Assembly (NCBI RefSeq): GCF_020595125.1
Contig: NZ_JACNMS010000001.1
Span: 62,001 to 126,000 of the forward strand
Origin: Jeotgalibacillus aurantiacus
GTDB taxonomy: Bacteria > Bacillota > Bacilli > Bacillales > Jeotgalibacillaceae
DNA: 64,000 nucleotides
Direction of reading: 5' to 3'
Part shown: positions 42,873 through 51,987 of the stretch, one piece after another
Layout: every line of letters starts with the position of its first letter
Numbering within the stretch: the first letter of the stretch is position 1
Notes under the pieces: model-generated
What the model was told of the DNA's origin: nothing
What the model saw: only the letters and a program-made list of their open reading frames with translations
Database searches by the model: none
Made by a program: the position numbers and the translations under genes

Positions 42873-44999
42873 TCAGCGAAGTTCAATCATTCCACCAGCA
42901 TTCAGCCGTGCTTTCAAACCGGAATAATCCTGTGTCAGAACGACTTTACGATTCCCAATGCGAAGAATGGTTCCTTCCAGTGCATTGCCGATTTTAATGA
43001 CCGCACCCGATGGCACAGCCAGATTGGTCGGTGTTCCGCTCTCAGCACCTGTTTCGCCTATGTATATTCCTTTTTCAGCATAGGCTTCTCCTCCACGCAA
43101 TGAGCCATTAATCGTCATAAAGCCTCCCGAATGAATACGTGAATGAATACAACTCTGTCCACTGATATAGAGATCCCCTCCTGCATGAATACGGCTGTTC
43201 AGTACGTTCATACATTCAATTGATGATTTCGATTCATCAAACATCTCCGACTCTTCATGCAATGCACCAAGATGGTGTGATAAATGAGTGAAAACATCAA
43301 TGGAAACGGCTTTCGTTGATAAAGTTAAAAACAGGGAAGAAATCTGTTCAGCTGTTTCCTTCCATCTCTCGTCATCAAGCTGAGCTTTCCCTTCACGTAC
43401 GAGCTGAACGTACAGCTTGGCGCGAGGTATAAAGTCGTTAAATTTCTTTTCAAGTAAAATACGGACAAGAGGCTGGAGGCCCCCCTTCGGAAAGTCGGTT
43501 GTTTTAAAGCTTGGAGAATTGATCAGCTGAATAATGACCGCTATAATCCGGTCTACGTCCTGCTTCAATACCCCTGTCAGCATTGAGAGCTTTGACGTAA
43601 TCATATTATTTTTTCCGGCTGATACGTCGGAGGCTGTGATATTGCCAGCAACGATAATCGAACCGGTGGCTGTACAAACCGATCCCTGAATGTTTTTCCC
43701 AATTACTAAATTCCCCTGCGCCTCCACTTTCATTCCGGTATCAATCTCACCTGTAATTTCAATATCCCCTAAAAAAGAAATATTGCCCGAAGAGAGATTG
43801 ACATCTCCGTTGTGCAGTAACTTAGGCATAATTGAAATCTTCACCAGCTGACCTTTTGATTCAATATGAGGCCGGCCAAACTCTTTTGCAACAATATGAT
43901 CTCCGATTAGCTTAACACCTTTTCCAAGCCGTAAAACGATTGGAAACACAGGTTTTGGAGAGAGAGATTCACTGTACACGGAATAGCCGGTTGATCCTTC
44001 TTCCGGCGGGTGAACGACTGCAATAATTTCACCCGTATCAATCATCGGGAACACCTTTGTTTCCCTGAAGTTCACTTTGCCGTGCTCTCCCTCTTTTAAC
44101 CCTTCCTTTACATCTGTATCTACCTTCAGTTCCAGCCAGCCGTCTTTTCCTTCTGAAGGAGCTACCCCTCTGGCAATTGTGTAATCAGATGGTTCACCAT
44201 TTCTCATTGCCCTGAGTAACTCAATGTGATCAATGTTTTGGAGGATTGACCGTTCCTGCATCGCTTCTTTAACCATCGCTTCTGTTAATGTCTGTTTGAT
44301 TGTCCGATCTTCTGAGTAAGTGAGCGTGATCTGTGGAAGCGGGTCTAAATCATCTACTGTCCGCTTAATGATATATCCCGGATTCACATGTAAAAATGCT
44401 TTCAGCTTATCCGGGCTTACTTCCAGAGACCATTCCGTGTCTTTTTCCTCATCAATTGCTGCAATTCTGTATTCATCTTTTGGCGAGAGAATATATAAAG
44501 GTTCTTCAATCAATTTCTGATTCCGGTAAAGCCGGATCCCTTTTGGTATAGATACCACCGGGAGCTTTTCTGTACCGGGATTCATCATCAGCTTTCCATC
44601 CTTCACCCAGACAGAACCATTCTTAAGCAGCAGCTCTTCACTCGAATGATCGGCTGTTTTTTTGACTTCAGGCTGCCGGATTTCAATTTTGTCTATATCC
44701 AGCCCGCTGACAAATGATTCTGCTTTGCTGAACCAGTCATCTGACTCTTCCACCACATGATCTGCAGGTTCTTTCAGATCATGACTTTCCCGTTGAGCAG
44801 GTATCGGCGTGTCCACTGTTACAGCTGTTTCAAGCTTTGTCAGACGAACAACCGCCTCTTTTGAACCTATTTTCATAAACCCCTTCGATGGAGCCTGAAG
44901 TATTTCAATATTGACCTCTTTTTTCGTGACCTCCATCAGATCAATGCCAACCTGAACCGCTTCCTGAATACTTTTACCCTTGGCTACAACACTTTGCAT
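42873..44999 (-). CDS. FapA family protein (Jag_N + DUF342), copy 2
   Basis: A 708-residue homolog of the FapA protein at 39048-41015, with the same plan. Jag_N-like N-terminus (KGKSIQEAVQVGIDLMEVTK, then SKGFMKIGSKEAVV), a charged linker of about 60 residues (DHVVEESDDWFSKAESFVSG) not found in copy 1, then DUF342 with a beta-helix (ITGEIDTGMKVEAQGNLVIG) and a helical insert. The start is the ATG at 44999 (AGGTGA 5 nt before); a GTG 9 nt upstream overlaps the ribosome site. It stands between the membrane sensor and STAS genes, so it probably belongs to the same signalling complex. Confidence 0.85.
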   Translation of the reverse strand: MQSVVAKGKSIQEAVQVGIDLMEVTKKEVNIEILQAPSKGFMKIGSKEAVVRLTKLETAVTVDTPIPAQRESHDLKEPADHVVEESDDWFSKAESFVSGLDIDKIEIRQPEVKKTADHSSEELLLKNGSVWVKDGKLMMNPGTEKLPVVSIPKGIRLYRNQKLIEEPLYILSPKDEYRIAAIDEEKDTEWSLEVSPDKLKAFLHVNPGYIIKRTVDDLDPLPQITLTYSEDRTIKQTLTEAMVKEAMQERSILQNIDHIELLRAMRNGEPSDYTIARGVAPSEGKDGWLELKVDTDVKEGLKEGEHGKVNFRETKVFPMIDTGEIIAVVHPPEEGSTGYSVYSESLSPKPVFPIVLRLGKGVKLIGDHIVAKEFGRPHIESKGQLVKISIMPKLLHNGDVNLSSGNISFLGDIEITGEIDTGMKVEAQGNLVIGKNIQGSVCTATGSIIVAGNITASDVSAGKNNMITSKLSMLTGVLKQDVDRIIAVIIQLINSPSFKTTDFPKGGLQPLVRILLEKKFNDFIPRAKLYVQLVREGKAQLDDERWKETAEQISSLFLTLSTKAVSIDVFTHLSHHLGALHEESEMFDESKSSIECMNVLNSRIHAGGDLYISGQSCIHSRIHSGGFMTINGSLRGGEAYAEKGIYIGETGAESGTPTNLAVPSGAVIKIGNALEGTILRIGNRKVVLTQDYSGLKARLNAGGMIELR

Positions 45000-45039
45000 A
45001 ATTGTCACCTGCCTGTATCAATTTAAGTAGCGTCTGCGA

Positions 45040-46416
45040 TTAATCCACCCTGAATGAATCGATCAGTTCAAGCATCTCCTGTGAAGTATCTGCAAGCTCT
45101 TCAGCCTGATGATGAAGAGACTTCAGCGTATTATTGACAGTGATTGCTGCCTCCGCAGAAGCTGTGGATTTTGATTCTACTATCTGTTTAATCGCCTCAA
45201 CTTTCGCAAGATAATGCAGTTGATTTTCAGAAGGAGCATACATTCTGATGAAATGATCTGCATCATTTAATAATAAAAGTGCCTCCTCTTTTTCATGGCG
45301 GTTGATCAGTGCGGTTTCAACGGTGATTTCTGCCAGCCGGTCAGTGGAGTAAACTGCTTCTTTCTCAAGCATGACAGACATTCGTTGAGTCTGAATTGTA
45401 TAATTGCCCGCTGCCGAGATAATGTTATTCCAGTGACTCGACATACGGTTCAGACTGAGGGACAGTCTGCCAAGCTCCCCCCTGTCCTTTAAAGTACTCC
45501 TGGCAGTCAAATCCCCACCTTCCAATCTGGAAACCTGATTAATTAACTCCTGAATCATGCTGGAGATTTTATTAAAAAATTTAATAATCAAAATGATAAA
45601 TAACACGATTGCAAATAAACGCAGTGACAGAAAAACTAGTGCATTTTGATAGATCGGCAAATAAATAACGGATCGGTCGAGTGAAAAATAGATGGCTGTT
45701 GACTCGTCTTTCGAGAGGTAAACCCGGTGATAAGTATCTCCTGTTTCTTCAGACAATGTACCAAGATGTGAGAGCCCGCTTTGTTTAAGTGTGGCGACTG
45801 ATCCCGCTGTCAATAGCCAGTCACCACCTTGCCCTTTTGAAAAAACGGCTGCCTCTTTTAATACCGGAATAGTTGATTTCATTTCTTCTATCACCTTATT
45901 AAATCCTACTGTTTCCTCAATCAGCATGTTTGCATTATCAGCAGAAGATATGATGATATGAAGATCACCTGAACGGTAATCAACTGTATCGTCAGCGTCA
46001 TATCCGCCTTCAGACAACAGCCCCGGCTCACCCTGACCATCTTCGAAAACAAAAGTCGCCCCGCTTCCACTTTCCACTACCTCAAGCCGATCAAGATTGA
46101 ATTCACTAAACCATCTTTCTGCTACATCCTCTGTCAGATTGTTTAGTCCGATCCTGTTGATTTCCGCATAAACAAGCCGTGCCGTTAAACTGAGTTCCTG
46201 ATCCAGCTGCTGATCCATAACACCCTTTACTTTTTCCGTCTGATCAAGCCTGGATAAAAACTCGCTGGAAACAAAATCCGCATATAGTTCCGTATTCTTT
46301 TCCACCTGCCGCTGAATCATGAACAGCTGAATACAAATTGTAATGACCGCCACAATCAAAACGGCAGCAAATATCCAATAGAGGAATTGTTTTCGCAATG
46401 GTGTGAATGTATTCAT
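45040..46416 (-). CDS. Membrane sensor with HAMP domain, chemoreceptor-like but lacking the CheA-binding tip
   Basis: A 458-residue inner-membrane protein: TM at about 13-33, an extracellular sensor (about 35-255) with an acidic stretch near 115-150, TM at about 258-280, HAMP (about 279-331), and a helical tail to the end. The tail closes with EELADTSQEMLELIDSFRVD, like the C-terminus of chemoreceptors, but the signalling hairpin NAAIEAARA is absent and the tail is far too short. No kinase or phosphatase domain is present. It probably passes an outside signal to its operon partners (HATPase, PP2C). It lies 18 nt after the HATPase gene. Confidence 0.85.
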   Translation of the reverse strand: MNTFTPLRKQFLYWIFAAVLIVAVITICIQLFMIQRQVEKNTELYADFVSSEFLSRLDQTEKVKGVMDQQLDQELSLTARLVYAEINRIGLNNLTEDVAERWFSEFNLDRLEVVESGSGATFVFEDGQGEPGLLSEGGYDADDTVDYRSGDLHIIISSADNANMLIEETVGFNKVIEEMKSTIPVLKEAAVFSKGQGGDWLLTAGSVATLKQSGLSHLGTLSEETGDTYHRVYLSKDESTAIYFSLDRSVIYLPIYQNALVFLSLRLFAIVLFIILIIKFFNKISSMIQELINQVSRLEGGDLTARSTLKDRGELGRLSLSLNRMSSHWNNIISAAGNYTIQTQRMSVMLEKEAVYSTDRLAEITVETALINRHEKEEALLLLNDADHFIRMYAPSENQLHYLAKVEAIKQIVESKSTASAEAAITVNNTLKSLHHQAEELADTSQEMLELIDSFRVD

Positions 46417-46434
46417 CCCCTATCCCTCCTGAAT

Positions 46435-47388
46435 CTAGTAGTGGGGCAAGGCAGAATATTGATCGTTCTGCCGGTCCGTATCCTTTTCTTTATCCATCGG
46501 CTGATCAAAGGAAATAATTAAGGTTGTTCCCTGACCCCCGGTATAAAGTCGTAACTTCGAAGCAATTTTCATCATAACGTTAAAACCCTGACCAAGAGAT
46601 TCCCTGGTGGAAAACCCATTCAGAAGCGTCGCTTTCGGAAGACTTTGAAGGTCAATACCCGGCCCTTCATCTTCAACAATAAAATGAAGTGACTGATGGT
46701 GATCTTCAACAATCTTTACGTGCCCGCACTTTGCGTGCTTAAACACATTTGTCAGAGATTCTGACAGCACGAGAAGGCAGCTCATCATGAAGGATTTTGA
46801 ATAACCTTTTTCCTCAAAACACTGCCGTGCCATGTTTCTGATATCCGCAATATCCGACCTTTTGCGGATCATATATTCGAGCAGTAATTCCCCGTTTTTA
46901 AAAAACTCAATTTCTTCTTTTAAAATAAGAAGCAGCTTCTCCTGAGTAGCTGCATAAATAACGTCACGATATATTTCCCATGATTCGGGAACATTTGTCG
47001 TACTTACCCCCGGTTTTCCTGAAGGGAATAATTCCTGCTTCGTATCAAAATAAACATCAAGCATGGCTTTTTTTAGATCGTCAGCCACTTTTAACCCGCA
47101 AATTCTTTCCGGCAGATCAACCTCTGCGCTTTCCCATTCAATCATTTGAGCTGCTGCTGAAATAAGTGGATCCTCTGCGTATTTGAGCTCCTCCTGTGTA
47201 CAGGCAAGTACCTGATAAAACAGCTCATCCTGCCGCTGTTTTGTATACCCCATTTTTTCTCCGCATTTCATTGCGATAAATCCGGTCTTTATCCTGTAAA
47301 GAAGATGATCAACAGACTGTTCGGATGGCGAGAAGGAAAAAATATTTTTCCTTAACTTCCGAATAACATTAATGGACTGCCAATTCAT
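46435..47388 (-). CDS. HATPase (anti-sigma/switch-kinase type) with unknown N-terminal domain
   Basis: A 317-residue soluble protein. The C-terminal GHKL ATPase (about 195-295) has an N box with E210 and N214 (LSESLTNVFKHAKCG), a G1 box DEGPGID (240-246) and a G2 box TRESLGQGFNVM (261-272). There is no His-kinase dimerisation His, so it fits the RsbW/RsbT/SpoIIAB class that phosphorylates STAS proteins. The N-terminal 150 residues are helical and unrecognised; a faint likeness to a degenerate HD-type helical domain is not reliable. It heads the operon and is divergent from treP. GGGAG precedes the ATG. Confidence 0.85.
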   Translation of the reverse strand: MNWQSINVIRKLRKNIFSFSPSEQSVDHLLYRIKTGFIAMKCGEKMGYTKQRQDELFYQVLACTQEELKYAEDPLISAAAQMIEWESAEVDLPERICGLKVADDLKKAMLDVYFDTKQELFPSGKPGVSTTNVPESWEIYRDVIYAATQEKLLLILKEEIEFFKNGELLLEYMIRKRSDIADIRNMARQCFEEKGYSKSFMMSCLLVLSESLTNVFKHAKCGHVKIVEDHHQSLHFIVEDEGPGIDLQSLPKATLLNGFSTRESLGQGFNVMMKIASKLRLYTGGQGTTLIISFDQPMDKEKDTDRQNDQYSALPHY

Positions 47389-47690
47389 TTTGATTCACTC
47401 CCGAAGTTCAGAATTCCATTGGCAAAAAGCAACATGAACCCACCCGAATCCTGTCTTACTGGATGACCTTTTGATGAAAGCCTGTATGTTTCTTAAAAAA
47501 ACGTTCACAATATACACAGATCCTGTGATACATGAATATTCCTTCCTGTAATATGTAACAAAAGAACTATTTAATATTACTATTTTAATTCTTTGGCATC
47601 ACGAAAGCAAATATAAGCAAAAAATGATTTCAATAATTATCCAAACTTTTAGCCTTCCGAAACATTATCCTGAGATCTTTATAAGCCGAA
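47389..47690. other. Intergenic region between the switch-kinase operon and treP
   Basis: About 300 nt without a gene. It must hold the minus-strand promoter of the signalling operon; TTGCTT-N17-TAAAAT is a weak sigma-A-like candidate on that strand. No sigma-D box was found. No riboswitch was recognised. Confidence 0.4.
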
Positions 47691-47693
47691 TGA

Positions 47694-47723
47694 TTGACAA
47701 CTTGTATATACACGTAATAGGAT
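47694..47723 (+). promoter_or_regulatory. treP promoter with TreR-type operator
   Basis: TTGACA (47694-47699) is followed by TTGTATATACAC (47702-47713), near the TTGTATATACAA palindrome I associate with TreR, and by a -10 candidate (TAATAG at 47715 or TAGGAT at 47718). TreR bound between the boxes would block transcription until trehalose 6-phosphate appears. Confidence 0.6.
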
Positions 47724-47735
47724 GAAGGAGCGAAA

Positions 47736-47749
47736 TGAAAGCGCTGTTT
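47736..47749 (+). promoter_or_regulatory. Imperfect cre site
   Basis: TGAAAGCGCTGTTT fits the left half of the CcpA cre consensus and part of the right half. It lies just downstream of the promoter. Confidence 0.4.
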
Positions 47750-47806
47750 CCCGGAGTAATTTCTTTTAGACGGGGAATATAGGATACAGGGAATTCGTCC
47801 TGAATT

Positions 47807-47820
47807 TGAAAACGTTTACG
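47807..47820 (+). promoter_or_regulatory. cre site for CcpA overlapping the treP leader
   Basis: TGAAAACGTTTACG matches TGWAARCGYTWNCW at 13 of 14 positions. It directly adjoins the treP ribosome site, so CcpA would act as a roadblock in glucose. Confidence 0.7.
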
Positions 47821-47832
47821 GGAGGTTAAATG

Positions 47833-49269
47833 ATGAGCGATATTAATCGTGAACAGGTGCGCCAGATTGTTGAAGCAATCGGCGGACAGGAAAACATTGA
47901 TACAGCTACACACTGCGTCACCAGATTACGCTTTGTTCTCCATGATGAAAGCAAAGTTGATAAGAAAAAACTTGAGTCCATTGACCTTGTAAAAGGATCT
48001 TTCTCAAACAGTGGGCAGTTCCAGGTCGTCATTGGACAGGGTCTAGTTGATAAAGTTTATAAAGTATTGGCTGAAGAAACAGGCATTCAGGAAGTCTCCA
48101 AGGATGATGTAAAAAATGCAGCCGCAAAGAAAATGAACCCGCTGCAGCGTCTCGTGAAACTGCTTGCTGATATTTTTATTCCGATTCTTCCTGCTATCGT
48201 AACGGCCGGTTTATTACTCGGATTAAACAACGTCTTAACCGCAGAGAATCTTTTCGGTCCGGATCCATTAATAGTGACTTATCCGCAATGGGCCGATATC
48301 GCAGAAGTCATCAACGTCATAGCCAGCGCGGCCTTTACCTTCCTGCCTGCATTAATAGGATGGTCAGCCGTTAAACGCTTTGGCGGAAATCCATTAATGG
48401 GGATTGTACTCGGCCTTGTCCTTGTACACCCTGCACTCTTAAGTGCTTACGATTACCCGTCAGCACTTGAAGAAGGCAACGTGCCAACATGGAATTTATT
48501 CGGATTAACTGTTGAATCTATCGGTTATCAGGGACAGGTTCTGCCTGTTTTAGTAGCAGCTTACTTCTATGCTTTAATTGAGAAATTCCTGGACAAAAGA
48601 GTTCCAGATTCCATCAAATTGCTCGTAGTAGCACCTGTATCAATTCTGATTACCGGTTTTGCCGCATTCATCGTCATTGGACCATTAACATTTGCAGCTG
48701 GTACAGCCGTAACTGGAGCCGTTATCTGGATGTTTGAAAACCTTGGATGGCTTGGCGGATTCATTTATGGTGGATTCTATGCAGTCCTTGTTATCACAGG
48801 TATGCACCATACATTCCTTCCGGTTGATCTTCAGCTGATTTCAGACCAGGGAGGAACATTCCTGTGGCCGATCCTCGCACTGTCAAATATCGCACAGGGT
48901 TCTGCAGCATTTGCCATTTTCGCTGCTACCTTCTTAATGAAGCGCAAAGACGAAAAGCTTCGCGGACTGGCCAGCTCATCCGGTATCTCAGCATGGCTCG
49001 GTGTTACAGAGCCCGCGCTGTTCGGGGTAAACTTACGATACAAGTTCCCATTCATTTGCGCACTGATCGGCTCCGCTATTGCCGGTACACTGCTTGGTGC
49101 TAACTTTGTTCTTGCTAACTCAATCGGTGTCGGTGGGGTCCCTGGAATCATCTCTATTCAGGCAGAATTCTGGGCGATCTTCGGAATCGGAATGGCAATC
49201 GTTATTGTCGTCCCATTCGTTCTGACACTGCTATACACTATGTTAATTAAAAAAGGTGAAATCGAGTAA
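47833..49269 (+). CDS. treP: PTS trehalose transporter IIBC
   Basis: A 478-residue sugar permease. An EIIB domain (about 1-85) carries the phospho-Cys in THCVTRLRFVLHD; an EIIC domain (about 110-475) has about ten TM segments, with GMHHTFLPVDLQL and SSGISAWLGVTEPALFGVNL typical of the glucose/sucrose superfamily. It imports trehalose as trehalose 6-phosphate; no IIA domain is present, so IIA-Glc is supplied by another protein. Of the two tandem ATGs (47830, 47833) the second lies 7 nt from GGAGG and is preferred. It is followed by treA. Confidence 0.92.
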   Translation: MSDINREQVRQIVEAIGGQENIDTATHCVTRLRFVLHDESKVDKKKLESIDLVKGSFSNSGQFQVVIGQGLVDKVYKVLAEETGIQEVSKDDVKNAAAKKMNPLQRLVKLLADIFIPILPAIVTAGLLLGLNNVLTAENLFGPDPLIVTYPQWADIAEVINVIASAAFTFLPALIGWSAVKRFGGNPLMGIVLGLVLVHPALLSAYDYPSALEEGNVPTWNLFGLTVESIGYQGQVLPVLVAAYFYALIEKFLDKRVPDSIKLLVVAPVSILITGFAAFIVIGPLTFAAGTAVTGAVIWMFENLGWLGGFIYGGFYAVLVITGMHHTFLPVDLQLISDQGGTFLWPILALSNIAQGSAAFAIFAATFLMKRKDEKLRGLASSSGISAWLGVTEPALFGVNLRYKFPFICALIGSAIAGTLLGANFVLANSIGVGGVPGIISIQAEFWAIFGIGMAIVIVVPFVLTLLYTMLIKKGEIE

Positions 49270-49272
49270 AAA

Positions 49273-49314
49273 AGTCCATAAGCGTTCGCATCTGATGCGG
49301 GCGCTTTATTTTTA
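49273..49314 (+). terminator. treP terminator or attenuator
   Basis: AAGCG-TTCGCATC and GATGCGGG-CGCTT pair with little loop, followed by TATTTTT. treA lies 170 nt further on, so partial read-through is likely. Confidence 0.65.
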
Positions 49315-49339
49315 GGAGATCTGTTAATAAGCCATTAAA

Positions 49340-49455
49340 AGTGACGGGAAATGGTGAGACTCCTTCGGCAGAGAAGCGACAAGTGAGACAGCGTAATTCG
49401 AAGCATTAGCTGCTCACCGCGCGGCCGCGGAAAGCGAACCTTTTCCCGGCACGAT
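49340..49455. repeat. Bacillaceae-type GC-rich palindromic element, copy 3
   Basis: Arms GACGGGAAA and TTTTCCCGGC, GGTGAGACTCC, and the core GCGGCCGCGGAAAGCGAACC. It belongs with the copies at 5095 and 35830. It lies between treP and treA. Confidence 0.65.
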
Positions 49456-49485
49456 TTAAAAAAACCAACTAAGGAGTGACCCAAC

Positions 49486-51171
49486 ATGACACAACCATGG
49501 TGGAAAAAAGCAGTCGTTTATCAAATCTACCCGAAAAGCTTTAATGACACGACCGGTAACGGCGTCGGTGACCTGAACGGCATCACAGAAAAGCTTGATT
49601 ACTTAAAAGAACTCGGAGTCGATGTTTTGTGGCTGACTCCTCCATACAAATCCCCGCAGCGTGATAATGGGTATGACATCAGCGACTACTTCTCGATCCA
49701 TGATGAATACGGATCCATGGAAGATTTCGATCGTATGCTTTCGGAGGCACACAGCCGGGGCATTAAAATCATCATGGATATTGTTGTGAACCATACGTCA
49801 ACCGAGCACGAATGGTTCGTGGAATCACGCAAATCAAAAGACAGCGAGTACCGTGATTTTTATATTTGGAAAGACGGCAAACCTGATGGCAGTGAGCCGA
49901 CTAATTGGATCTCTAAATTCGGAGGAAACGCGTGGCAATATGATGAAGCATCCGGCCAATATTACCTTCACCTGTTTGATGTCACGCAGGCAGATCTCAA
50001 TTGGGAGAACGAGCGCGTACGCCGTGAAATCTACGACATGATGAACTTCTGGGCAGAAAAAGGCGTGGACGGTTTCAGACTGGATGTCATCAACCTTATT
50101 TCAAAAAATCAGGACTTTCCTGATGAAACAGGTGATGGTGACGGCAGACGCTTCTACACAGATGGTCCGAAAGTTCATGAATACATGCATGAAATGAACC
50201 GTGAAGTGTTTTCAAAGCATGATCTTTTAACAGTTGGTGAAATGTCCTCAACCTCTATTGATCACTGTATCAAATATTCAAATCCTGACCGTCAGGAGCT
50301 CAGCATGACATTTAACTTTCATCATTTAAAAGTGGATTACCCGAATGGTGAAAAGTGGACGGTTGCAGATGCAGATTTTCTTCAGCTAAAGGATATTCTC
50401 TCAACCTGGCAGACAGGAATGAATGAAGGTGGCGGATGGAACGCATTATTCTGGTGCAACCACGACCAGCCACGCGTTGTCTCGCGTTACGGAAATGACG
50501 GAGAGTATCACAACGAATCAGCCAAAATGCTTGCAACCGTGATCCATATGATGCAGGGTACACCATATATTTATCAGGGTGAAGAATTTGGTATGACAAA
50601 CCCTAAATTTACAACGATTAATGAGTATCGTGATGTCGAGTCTCTTAATATCTATAACATTTTAAAAGAAGAAGGCAAAAACGAGTCTGAGATCCTTGAA
50701 ATTCTGAAACACAAATCACGTGACAACTCCCGTACACCTGTTCAATGGAACGCTTCTGATAATGCAGGTTTCACAGATGGAACACCGTGGATTCCTGTTG
50801 CTAAGAACTATACAGAGATTAACGCGGAAGCTGCAGTGAACGATCCGAATTCCGTATATTATCACTATCAGAAATTGATCCGTCTTAGAAAAGAGATTGA
50901 TATTCTAACGAACGGTAACTATGAATTATTACTGGCTGATGATCCTTCTATCTTCGCTTATACACGTAACACAGAAAACGAAGCACTTTTAGTGATCAAT
51001 AACTTCTATGCTCATTCTGTCGATTTTACACTACCTGAAGAAGTGGCTGAACGCTTTAGTGCCTTTGGTAAACCCGACGTATTGATTCATAACTATGATG
51101 ACGTTAAAGGTGACGCCAATCACTACCCGCTTCGTGCTTATGAGTCGATTGTTTTTCATTTTAAGAAATAA
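49486..51171 (+). CDS. treA: Alpha,alpha-phosphotrehalase
   Basis: A 561-residue GH13 enzyme that splits trehalose 6-phosphate into glucose and glucose 6-phosphate. Catalytic residues are visible: nucleophile Asp200 (GVDGFRLD), acid/base Glu252 (TVGEMSS) and transition-state Asp327 (CNHDQPR). The N-terminus WWKKAVVYQIYPKSFNDTTG is typical of the TreA/oligo-1,6-glucosidase group; neighbouring treP and treR support phosphotrehalase over glucosidase. AAGGAGTG precedes the ATG. It ends at a strong terminator. Confidence 0.93.
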   Translation: MTQPWWKKAVVYQIYPKSFNDTTGNGVGDLNGITEKLDYLKELGVDVLWLTPPYKSPQRDNGYDISDYFSIHDEYGSMEDFDRMLSEAHSRGIKIIMDIVVNHTSTEHEWFVESRKSKDSEYRDFYIWKDGKPDGSEPTNWISKFGGNAWQYDEASGQYYLHLFDVTQADLNWENERVRREIYDMMNFWAEKGVDGFRLDVINLISKNQDFPDETGDGDGRRFYTDGPKVHEYMHEMNREVFSKHDLLTVGEMSSTSIDHCIKYSNPDRQELSMTFNFHHLKVDYPNGEKWTVADADFLQLKDILSTWQTGMNEGGGWNALFWCNHDQPRVVSRYGNDGEYHNESAKMLATVIHMMQGTPYIYQGEEFGMTNPKFTTINEYRDVESLNIYNILKEEGKNESEILEILKHKSRDNSRTPVQWNASDNAGFTDGTPWIPVAKNYTEINAEAAVNDPNSVYYHYQKLIRLRKEIDILTNGNYELLLADDPSIFAYTRNTENEALLVINNFYAHSVDFTLPEEVAERFSAFGKPDVLIHNYDDVKGDANHYPLRAYESIVFHFKK

Positions 51172-51185
51172 TTTTACAATGTAAA

Positions 51186-51225
51186 AAGCAGTGCAACTCA
51201 AGAATGAGTTGCACTGCTTTTATTG
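51186..51225. terminator. Bidirectional terminator between treA and the lipoprotein gene
   Basis: AAGCAGTGCAACTCA and TGAGTTGCACTGCTT form a perfect 15-bp stem with loop AGAA; T-runs on both strands serve treA (+) and the lipoprotein gene (-). Confidence 0.9.
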
Positions 51226-51300
51226 TTGGTCACTATTTCAGACCAAATAAATTCCCGCAAAACAAGTCATCATTTCCCAGGAAATATGTCAAAAACCCGC

Positions 51301-51888
51301 TCATTCCGGAGAGGCAATAAATTGAATCGACGCGATTTTCCAGCCTTCGTCTGTTTCGCGCAAAATCGTCACCTGACGTCCGCCTCGCGTAACTTCAGTC
51401 CCTGATGCAGGATCGATCGTTGTCAGCTCAAGATTTGAAAACATTTCAGCTACGCCCTCTTCATAGCCGCTGATCGTTTTTTCCACCACGGTACGGTTCA
51501 CATCAAACTGCTCAAACACATCTCCGACAGCAGTCCGTTCTTCCTCTTCGTTATAATAATCGTCACCATATAACAGTAGATCAAGATATCCTTCCAGATC
51601 CTCATTGTTAAAAGTTTCTATATATTGATCAAATACAGCATTAACTTCTTCCTCAACTTCGGCTGGTACATCTTCTGCTTCCTGAACATTCCCTTCAGAA
51701 TCGAGCGTAATGCCTGTTTCAGACTCGATGTTCCCTGCAGCTGAATGCGTTTCCTGACCGGCACCCTGTCCTGCCTGTCCATCTGTCACGGAATTCGCAT
51801 TTTGTTCTTCACGATCTTCACTGCACCCTGCCAGAGCCAATACAAGCAGACCGGCACCCAGCAGTGTTTTCCATGATGTTTTCATCAA
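51301..51888 (-). CDS. Putative lipoprotein with NTF2-like domain
   Basis: A 195-residue secreted lipoprotein. The signal peptide ends in the lipobox LALAGC with Cys22. An acidic linker (about 25-80) follows, then a SnoaL/NTF2-like domain (VFDQYIETFNNEDLEGYLDL to WKIASIQFIASPE). The start is TTG at 51888 (AAAGGA 9 nt before) or the adjacent ATG at 51885. Function unknown; it lies on the opposite strand inside the tre locus and looks like an insertion between treA and treR. Confidence 0.78.
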   Translation of the reverse strand: MMKTSWKTLLGAGLLVLALAGCSEDREEQNANSVTDGQAGQGAGQETHSAAGNIESETGITLDSEGNVQEAEDVPAEVEEEVNAVFDQYIETFNNEDLEGYLDLLLYGDDYYNEEEERTAVGDVFEQFDVNRTVVEKTISGYEEGVAEMFSNLELTTIDPASGTEVTRGGRQVTILRETDEGWKIASIQFIASPE

Positions 51889-51987
51889 TCTAAACCGTCC
51901 TTTCTGCTATGAAAATTAAAGGTAATTTCCTTACATTTACCTAATAAAGCCCACTATCATATGATACAATAAATAAGGGTGATATAA

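Noticed and set aside
47389-47690. c-di-GMP riboswitch upstream of the signalling operon
   Set aside because: I looked for the GEMM core pattern and did not find it.
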